Shown: in pieces, positions 56,941 through 64,000 of the stretch | Position numbering within the stretch: the first letter of the stretch is position 1 | How the letters are laid out: each line of letters begins with the position of its first letter | NCBI GenBank assembly: GCA_021234155.1 | Contig: JAJEKV010000015.1 | Coordinates: 11,800,101-11,864,100 of the forward strand | Source of the DNA: Isoetes taiwanensis | Taxonomy: Eukaryota; Streptophyta; Lycopodiopsida; Isoetales; Isoetaceae | Length of the DNA: 64,000 nt | Direction of reading: 5' to 3' | Made by a program: the position numbers and the translations under genes | Notes under the pieces: model-generated | Told to the model about the DNA's origin: nothing | Databases searched by the model: none | The model's input: only the letters and a program-made list of their open reading frames with translations

Positions 56941-56982
56941 TTTAAACGTCGCTGTGTACGTCGCATGCGACGTCGTTTAAAC
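56941..56982. repeat. Nested palindrome at the left edge of copy 2
   Basis: ACGTCGCATGCGACGT at 56,958-56,973 is a perfect 16-bp palindrome, framed by TTTAAACGTCGC and CGTCGTTTAAAC. Copy 1 has a longer, less regular version at about 48,435-48,535. Confidence 0.8.
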
Positions 56983-57430
56983 TATTTTTATTTTTGTTGT
57001 GTACATGTTTGATACTGGGGCATGTTTGAGCCTAGACAATGCTTGAGCCTAAGAGGCTTGTTTGAACCTAGGTAGCATGTTCGGGACCCTAAAGGAAATG
57101 CAACGCCTACACGCTCAACGTCCCAGGCTCCTCATGCTTCACTCTATGTATTTGGACTTGTTCACCCTACAAAATACCATTATTATTATCTGTTTGAAAG
57201 GTAGAGCGGTGATCCACAACAGAAAGCTAGTGGATAGCATCAAATTAAGCAATGATCAGGTTAACTTGGTGGTGGCACTCTGGTTTAAGGTTAGAGAAAA
57301 TCTAAGTAACTAAGATACCATTGAAGACTCTTTGCATGTTCTAGTCTAGAGGCAATGCTTGAGCCTATGTGGCTTCTTTGAGCCCATGTTCCAGCCCGCT
57401 CTTTATTCCTCCATATAATGTATACCAAAA

Positions 57431-57446
57431 GGGGGGGGGGGGGGGG
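57431..57446 (+). repeat. Poly-G tract (16 G)
   Basis: Homologous to the G-rich tract at 48,976-48,999; see there. Confidence 0.85.
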
Positions 57447-57889
57447 AAAAAAAGAATTGAATTGAATGGGTTTTATTGCACACGAAGACCAATAGACATA
57501 GCCATCGGATTGCACCCGAGGATGTGCATAATATTTGACATATAGAATTTAATGATCGTCTCCTCTAGGTGCTAACTAGAGTCGCCATTGTTAGCATTGC
57601 CAACATTTGTATTAAAATGCCCAAGTACATCCGTATTTCGTGGAATTGCTCGTGTAAGATGTCGCATGAGAGCCGGGTGGTCCAACCTCTTGATGCTCGC
57701 TTTTCCCAAGAGTTTGAATGCCTTGATCCGCCGTGAGGGCTCTTCGTGACGCTATTGACTCCTCTAGCACAACACCTTGGAATATTGGGCCCCCCTGTAG
57801 TTTGTATGATAAACCACCATGTTGGGTCTTGTCGACGGTAAAAAAAAAAATGGTCAAAGAAGCCGGACGCAGATTGATATTGATGGTCT

Positions 57890-58390
57890 AAATTTTGAAG
57901 TGGATATGTGTATGTGTGTACCGCTCACGTTGTCCGAAGGACAAGCGCCTCACTACCGTGGTACATCTTGCTAGAGTTGACAAATGAAAAGCCACTTGTT
58001 CTATCATACTTTTCTTGTAGGCCTAGCCCCCTTAATTGAAGGTCAAACCAATCGACATCGAATATGAAGGTCTTAAAATTGCCACCAACTTCCACCTCCA
58101 TTATAGTCTTTTAACCTCCCGGCCCAATCCGCGGTGGCTTCCCGACGACATTACGATCGGCAACACTTGATTGAAACTCCATCGTGAATGATGCCATGAC
58201 TCCGCAGCCACAAGTCTTCCCGTATGTCAAGAGAACTCACACGATAGTGGGTCCCATGCCACCATATCGAGGGAGTAAGATATATATACCAAAAAGCACC
58301 ATTAATATCAATAGATACAATAACATCAAAAGAAAATACTACGATTTCACATCAACATATTTTGTTGCAACTACCTTTTTCATGACACCT
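57890..58390 (-). pseudogene. DUF4216-like region of TNP2 element copy 2
   Basis: Aligned counterpart of 49,409-49,924 with the same VDWFDL-type core but more frame breaks, so no frame above 85 codons survives. Position after DUF4218 is conserved. Confidence 0.55.
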
Positions 58391-58568
58391 TGTGCGTATG
58401 CCCATTCCGTAGTCGTAAATATACTCCCCTTGTGATATGCATCTCCACAAAGCCTCGTAATACCCATTCTCTTTCCATCTTGTCCAAAGAAGGGTTCATA
58501 TCCATCGGTGCACGGGGCTCGCCTATTATGTCGCCTCCATTCATGCCTCTTCTCTTCCATTTCTTCCT

Positions 58569-58988
58569 TTATGCTCTCATAACGAAAGCAATCCATTTTG
58601 CCATTGGTGCCGAATTGTAAAGAAGAAATTGATTAACCTTAATGATCATATTAGGCGGAAATGACTTCGCATACCATGGCCTTCCGCCACTACCCCCACA
58701 ATCTTCTCGCCCCTTCATCACTCCATAAGCGAGGTGCATCCGGATGTACTGCATGGAAATATATTCCCCCATATAGAAAAGTGACTCTTTCGCAAGCCAT
58801 CCCTCTGCCATACTACCTTCAGGACGTGCTCTTTGACGCACCATATCCTTCAATACCTTCATAAACCTTTCCAAGAAAAACATCCATCTGGCATGTACAG
58901 TTCCCGCGAGCTCCACTTCCTCAATAAGATGTACCAAAAGATGGGTTTGACTGTCAAGAAAGCTCGTAGGAAACTCCTTCTCCAACAA
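58569..58988 (-). pseudogene. DUF4218 region of TNP2 element copy 2
   Basis: An open 139-codon minus-strand frame reads FPTSFLDSQTHLLVHLIEEV, TVHARWMFFLERFMKVLKDM and VRQRARPEGSMAEGWLAKES. This is a well-preserved DUF4218 domain, read without the phase switch found in copy 1. It shows that the ancestral frame was intact. Confidence 0.75.
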
Positions 58989-59286
58989 GCAACATGCCTC
59001 CCCGCCATTTTCACTTTCATCTCTTCAATTTCGCTCTTCGGTATAGTTTTTTTACACATCCACCTATGAGGTCCAAAACAAAAAACTTAGCCACAAATAA
59101 AATAGACGGGGGACCACTAAATCAACATGGGTAACAACCTTATGACCTTTGATAGGGCACTTATTGCCTCCAATGGTCCCTTGTCTAAAACTCCCCTAAA
59201 GGTCAGGGGCATGAAGAACTGCATGATCCAAACACCAAATATAAGTTATGGGTTACATTTTATAGTAGTGCATATATATGTGGACT

Positions 59287-61300
59287 TCAATTGCTTACAT
59301 GCAAGAACTTATGCCACTCATGGGACTTTAAACCAGTCAGCTCCCCACTACTTGTGAATGCGGTTCGCAATGATTGCATGTAACCAGTTGGTGTTCTAAG
59401 GGCCCTTAAATCATCATAAATAGCTCGATGGTCAGCCCTAGCAATAACCCATTGTGCCGGAGGAAGTGGTTGCCCTTCACCTCGGATCCATGCCTCTTTC
59501 TTTGTATTACTTACCTTAAGGTCCATCCCCGGCATTTGTTGTGTCTTTTTGACCAAATACATGCTTCCATAAAGAGTTTCCCACGTTCTTGAAGATATGC
59601 ATCGGGTCTAAAAGGTGTTGAATCAATAGGTCGGTCCAATATGGTAGTCTATAAAAAACAGACTTCCTTTTCATATTGGCAGTAAAGACTTCCTCCTCCG
59701 CGGCTTCCTCGCCACCATCAGATAATTCCTCATCCTCACCGCCTAGGTTGCCACGAGCTCCCCGCACCGCAGTGCCCCCCACGGATTTCCCTTGCGGATT
59801 TTCCCCTCTTCCTTTCTATCCCAACGCCACCCCATTCTCGTATGGTAATTCTCGCTGGTGGTTCTCAGATAGTCTACAAGGCCACCGAATTGTGCACGCC
59901 GCTTTTGAAGGGGGTGGTGAGCTGCAAATACTTCCTAAAACCCTCAGATACTACTTTCTTCGGATGCTTAGAGTGACGGTCTGCAACTTTTCCCCACATA
60001 TCATGCAAGGGAAGTGCCCCGATGTCTTAAACCCGTAACACTCGGCAAACCCGGAAAGTCATGCATAGTCCACAATAGTATACCTCTAAGATTAAAAACG
60101 CCATTTTTATGGGCATCGAGACTGAATACTGTGTTCCACAAAGGGAGTAACTCATCCACAATTATTCTTAGGTACACATCTAAATTACTTGGTTTTTTCT
60201 TCCCGTATCAATAAAGTCATCATAATGTGCCCACTCTTCATCAACAACCATGGGGGTATGTTGTAGTTCACTATCATCACCGCCATGTAGACCATGCAAA
60301 TATTGTGTACCATATGGGTTTACGCCATCGGTGGCCAAGCCCAAACGCACGTTACGTGGTTCTTTTCCAAAGTCGCCATGTCGCATCGACATGCTTCCAA
60401 AACTACACCGCCGCCGGGGACTCTGCATCACATCATCACTAGATGCATGTGTAGCCGTGGAAGTCCATTAGGCTAGCCAATGTCTTGCAACTAACATCAA
60501 CTTTAACCTATAGAATAAATTATAGGCAACATATAAGTACCGAAAATAAGTGAATTTACAACTATTTGTAAGAAGTGGATGCATATACCTTGGGATTATT
60601 GGAAAGTGTCGAATAACCTTCCGAGGTACCGCTTTCCCTTTAGGTCATTCCCCAGATCTCGGTTCATTACATACGAGACAATGAGTGGACTTCTCATGCT
60701 CTCGGCTAGGGGATAGAAGATCATACAATCATTTGGACATGCATGTATGACTTTATAACCAAGGCGATTAAGCTTGAATCATTTTCTTAACTTGAGATCC
60801 GGCCGGTAGGCATATTGTTCTTCTCTCGAAGGATCTTCTCGTGCAATAACACAAGATCTAAGAGTGGTAAGATAAAAAGATGGAGATGGTGGTAAGATAG
60901 AAAGACTTGATAAGTATGTCACCTCAATAGAGCAGAGACACTTGCATTGCTCCACTTGAACTTGGTTTGGAGATTGAGAATTAGGAGGCACGCCGACAAA
61001 CGAGAGGTTCGAGACGCAGGAAATAACTGCGTTTCTGCTTCGATAACAATAGGGTCATCGTCAGTACGACCAATCCTCGAAGGGTATCCCACATCTTCTA
61101 CCATATCCTCTCCACCACCATCCTCGACATCATCTAAATCAATATCAGGTAATTCTTGAAGAGCGTGCAACATATCGAGCATCGGCTCGCCACGAAAAGA
61201 CTTCGTTCTGGGTTCGTCAATAGTTTCATCCTCTTCATATTGATCGTATGCAATATCTTCATATTGGTGCGCCGGCTTGAAATTCACGATTTATAGGTTT
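59287..61300 (-). pseudogene. TNP2 transposase region of TNP2 element copy 2
   Basis: Minus-strand pieces in order: an acidic N-terminal frame at 60,919-61,287 ending in LILNLQTKFKWSNASVSALL, FGKEPRNVRLGLATDGVNPY at 60,320-60,400, MKRKSVFYRLPYWTDLLIQH and LLDPMHIFKNVGNSLWKHVF at 59,570-59,680, and LKSHEWHKFLHV at 59,290-59,330. All are TNP2 hallmarks. Several indels break the frame. Confidence 0.7.
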
Positions 61301-61489
61301 CCCTTTGCCTCAGAACTTAGAACTAATGGATCGGGATGGAGACCGCTCTGAATGAGTTCATTAAACAGGAGTAACGTATTAACCATCATGTCAAATAATG
61401 TAATAAGTATAAAATACATACAACCATTTGTATAGACTCACGAATGACAAAAAACATCCACGTATGAAATTGACACCATATAATATATT

Positions 61490-61790
61490 AACTCAAATCT
61501 TATAGTATTTCGCACACCTGCATATACCGTATATAAAAATTTGTACAAGAATACCCCATAAACGAGGATCGCTATCTACGGTCCACATCAAGGAATATAA
61601 GGCATATATGCTCATCCGAGGGCTCTCGCTGCCCTACGTGACCCCCCGTGTGAATATGCACCCAAACCAAAGGGGGTCCAAGGGGGATTTTAATTTTAAC
61701 ATGTAGGATATAATGGTTTTGTTAATTATTGCCAATGGTGGATGTTATATACATATAAAAAATTTTTGGGCCCTTCGGGCCCTAAGAAAA
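61490..61790 (+). repeat. Dispersed repeat with GGGCCC hairpin end, copy B
   Basis: Inverted counterpart of 1,721-2,020. GGGCCCTTCGGGCCC lies at 61,768-61,782, followed by TAA, after which the two copies diverge. Confidence 0.65.
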
Positions 61791-62169
61791 GAGAACGTAG
61801 TTAAATTTTGAGGAGCAGCAAATTCCAAATATATATATCTCCAGGTGCAAAATAACCTTGTTCCAAGTACAATATTGCATGTAATAAAAACATGAATAGA
61901 AATAAATACATTATGAGGTTCATGCGCTTCCTGCATGTTTCTATACATGCCATACATGTCCACACCACTATGTACATGCATCCTGCTTGGAGCGTTTTTG
62001 CCACAGTCTCACTTCTATTACAAAGTGTGCCTTGCAGTTGCCTTGCACTATACCAAGGGCTGGATGAATATTTCTTGCATTGCATAGCAAAGGCCACTCA
62101 AATATATGCAAATATCTTTGTTATATGTTTGCTAGCTTCTCAATGGCTTCAAATGTTGTAAGATTAACA

Positions 62170-62440
62170 ACATTATGGTCTCCTCCCCGGAGGATTTAGG
62201 ACGAATTTGTAACCATAATTGGAGGCAATGCTTGAGAACAAGCATGGCATTTCCAAATATAAAATCTGCAGAAGGCTAACAGGGTGTCTGCAAGAAACCA
62301 TTGATAGCATAAAACCCTTAGAATATCTAGCAACTCGTGATATGGCAATGCTTGAGAAGTAGCATGGCAACCCGGATCCCATGATGGCCATGTTTGTTCC
62401 ATATCGTTCCCTACTTTGCCTTCTCAACTACTCCTTTAGA
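62170..62440 (-). other. Unassigned segment with an internal short duplication
   Basis: GGCAATGCTTGAGAA followed by CAAGCATGGCAT (about 62,224) and by GTAGCATGGCAA (about 62,344) flank a frame on the minus strand of 84 codons. I recognise no domain. Confidence 0.3.
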
Positions 62441-63420
62441 CACCTATAACAAAATATCAAGAAAAAGGATGCATGAGATGGATGACCTCGGAACAGGAAG
62501 CTGCATTTTCTTACATATTCTAACAGAGATGTTTCAGATATTTTACTGCTGTCTATATGGATACACTGATTCCAGAATCTCGCTGCTTCTCGGCATATAG
62601 TTTGCACCTCCAAAGATAAAAACCCCATCCACAACTCATCGACCAAATAAGATGGGCCAAGATAACTACGAAATTCATAAAGAGAATTTATTCTTCATCT
62701 GCCAGAATCAAGAGCATCACCTACGCCACAAATCAACAAAGAAGCAAATATCTTTCTCGAACACACAATATTTTGATGGATAATAGAATAGAATGGAAAA
62801 AGCCTCGATCATCTTCGTGGCTTACATGCCAAGAAATCTTGCCGAATCCTCAAGAACCTATCGGATAACCCAAAATGCCAATCTCCAAATCGTAGGAAAA
62901 ATTGTAGACCCGATTAGCTCAAGGGCACAAAATTGTGCTTACCTCACACCCCAGGTTTTGAAAGCAGCAGAGACCCCTGGTCAGAATGCAGCAGTGCCCA
63001 AACGAGACCTCCTCAGATCATAACTCAACGGCCTTGGGCATCCCCTGCGGGGCATCTCGGGTTTGGCGTAAAACATAAACCTTGCCGTGCTTTGCTTCCA
63101 TTTCAAACAAAAAAAAAACCCTAACTACATAGGGCCTCGATGGCTGCATGCCCAATTCCAAACCTTTTTAAGAAAACTTAAGTGCTAAAAACATTACAAA
63201 TTTAATCGTGACCGTACGATGCTGCTTCTCATAAAAAATGAATGGTCAAGATAAGCGGCACTCTAGAAATACTGTTCAGTACACCAAGATGAATACGGCA
63301 ATGAAATCATAGAAAAACCTTTGTAAATATCGTACAAAAACACAAAAATGACCCCCTGTCATTATGCTAGATATTAAAAAAAAAAAAACCTCTTTATTCC
63401 TTTTTTTTAGTACAACAATA

Positions 63421-64000
63421 CTATTGTTCCATCTCAAATGGGAGAGGTCTATCATAGCGATAGTTGATGAATAACTCATCTCCAATGTTTATGCTTTTAA
63501 TAGCACACACCATGATATATCTGTTTTTTACAGATCTTGTAAAAAAATCTTCCTCCCCTCCTTGACACTCTAAAAATTCACAATTGCATCGCTCACGGTT
63601 GTCAATAGAACTGTTGATGAACCCTGCAATATTGCCATGAACCCCTGGCCGACCATCAATAAACTTCAACTCCTCATCACATGCCCCCACAAATATCGAC
63701 GCAAAGATTGGAATTCATTCCATAAATCCTCATACGCCAAGCATATTTAGTCAAAGTTTGCCAAGTTTTCCAATCGTATTCTGACCTCGCATATGGCATT
63801 AATGGAATGTGGGTATCTCGCCCACTTCTATACGCTGCGTTTAGATAAGGCCGAATCCAGCTTGACAAATGCGTTCCGCATAATGATGTATCTTTTTCCC
63901 CAATAAGCAAATTCTTGATCCATAGGGATAGGTAGCCCACCGCCACAAGCCAAATGTCTTCGTGCCTAACAAAGGGCCCGACTAATCTTTGCAATTCTTC
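63421..64000 (-). CDS. SET-domain protein, copy 2 (partial, runs off the window)
   Basis: An open frame from about 63,690 to a TAG at 63,421 encodes the C-terminal half of a SET domain: FIDGRPGVHGNIAGFINSS at about 63,607-63,663 stands where typical enzymes have GN..RFINHS, and INIGDELFINYRYDRP at about 63,445-63,490 stands for the GEEL..DY catalytic segment with its tyrosine. Between them are CNCEF and RYIMVCAIKS, the usual strand pattern. SET enzymes methylate lysine, mostly on histones. An upstream piece in another phase (63,677-63,994) reads DTHIPLMPYARSEYDWKTWQ and joins it after an indel. An AATAAA signal follows the stop. The NHS-to-NSS change at the active-site region is notable. The 5-prime end lies beyond 64,000. 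Confidence 0.65.

Larger units (their letters stand above)
61457..63372. mobile_element. Extra ~1.9 kb segment between SET and TNP2 in copy 2
   Basis: Copy 1 runs directly from ACGAATGACAAAAACAT to ATTAAAAAA at 52,971-52,992; copy 2 has about 1.9 kb between the same points. The segment starts TCCACGTATG and ends with an ATGAC..GTCAT hairpin followed by ATGCTAG. A TC start, a hairpin and a CTAG end are Helitron-like, but the flanking A/T rule fits only approximately. It contains the dispersed repeat at 61,490-61,790 and no recognised gene. A deletion in copy 1 is the alternative. Confidence 0.5.
56906..64000 (-). mobile_element. CACTA-like TNP2 element, copy 2, with adjoining SET gene (runs off the window)
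   Basis: Direct repeat of 48,411-53,620. Offset is about 8,499 at the left edge, 8,469 just before 61,450 and 10,383 from 63,389 onward. The jump of about 1.9 kb marks the extra segment 61,457-63,372. The order on the minus strand is again SET, then TNP2, DUF4218, DUF4216. The element continues past 64,000. Confidence 0.75.

Noticed and set aside
61457-63372. Confident Helitron call
   Set aside because: TC start, hairpin and CTAG are suggestive, but no Rep/helicase gene, the hairpin is weak and the A|T target rule does not fit exactly.

Overview
The window is nuclear DNA of a land plant and is almost entirely repetitive. Evidence for a plant: an interstitial run of the plant telomere repeat (CCCTAAA), plant superfamilies of transposons (CACTA with TNP2/DUF4218/DUF4216, hAT, Ty3/gypsy, L1-type LINE with DUF4283 and zf-RVT), spliced exons with GT-AG introns, and a plant-type DUF861 cupin gene. 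The lineage cannot be fixed; the repeat content and a cysteine-rich repeat-encoded protein I associate with non-seed plants make a bryophyte, lycophyte or fern conceivable, at low confidence. Most reading frames are broken, and near-identical copies differ mainly by 1-4 base indels, often close to CG and CNG sites. That pattern suggests consensus error on methylated DNA as well as real decay.

Layout. 1-5.3 kb: dispersed repeats and a decayed cysteine-rich gene on the minus strand. 5,326-8,005: a complete non-autonomous hAT element with a perfect 8-bp target duplication and one open frame inside. 8-10.7 kb: no recognisable gene. 10.74-21.64 kb: an array of palindromic units built around GGCGCC and CCATGG, split by a 9.5 kb Ty3/gypsy element on the minus strand (LTRs 11,461-12,077 and 20,401-21,007). 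22.86-23.65 kb: a second array with the same palindromic core. 25,569-26,063: the one convincing host gene, a single-exon cupin on the minus strand with a telobox and a GGCCCA motif just upstream. 27.2-33.0 kb: an L1-like LINE on the minus strand (ORF1, endonuclease, reverse transcriptase, zf-RVT). 34,644-34,857: a possible last exon of an unknown gene, beside which a CACTA element starts at 34,874 and runs to about 39.7 kb with well-preserved spliced transposase exons.

44.1-64.0 kb is the most unusual part: a (TA)n tract, a degenerate short-period repeat, then an array of ~1.1 kb repeats (44,789-48,410), then a second CACTA-like TNP2 element whose minus-strand transposase genes lie just downstream of a SET-domain (histone methyltransferase-like) reading frame. 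The whole assembly is repeated: ~1.1 kb repeat again at 55,745-56,905, then the same TNP2 plus SET block from 56,906 to the window end, this time with an extra ~1.9 kb segment between SET and TNP2.

How the parts work together: apart from the cupin gene and the orphan exon, the genes belong to transposons and serve their own mobility. The candidate new system is the TNP2 element carrying or adjoining a SET-domain gene, with telomere-like repeats and TGCGACG-containing tandem repeats on its far side.
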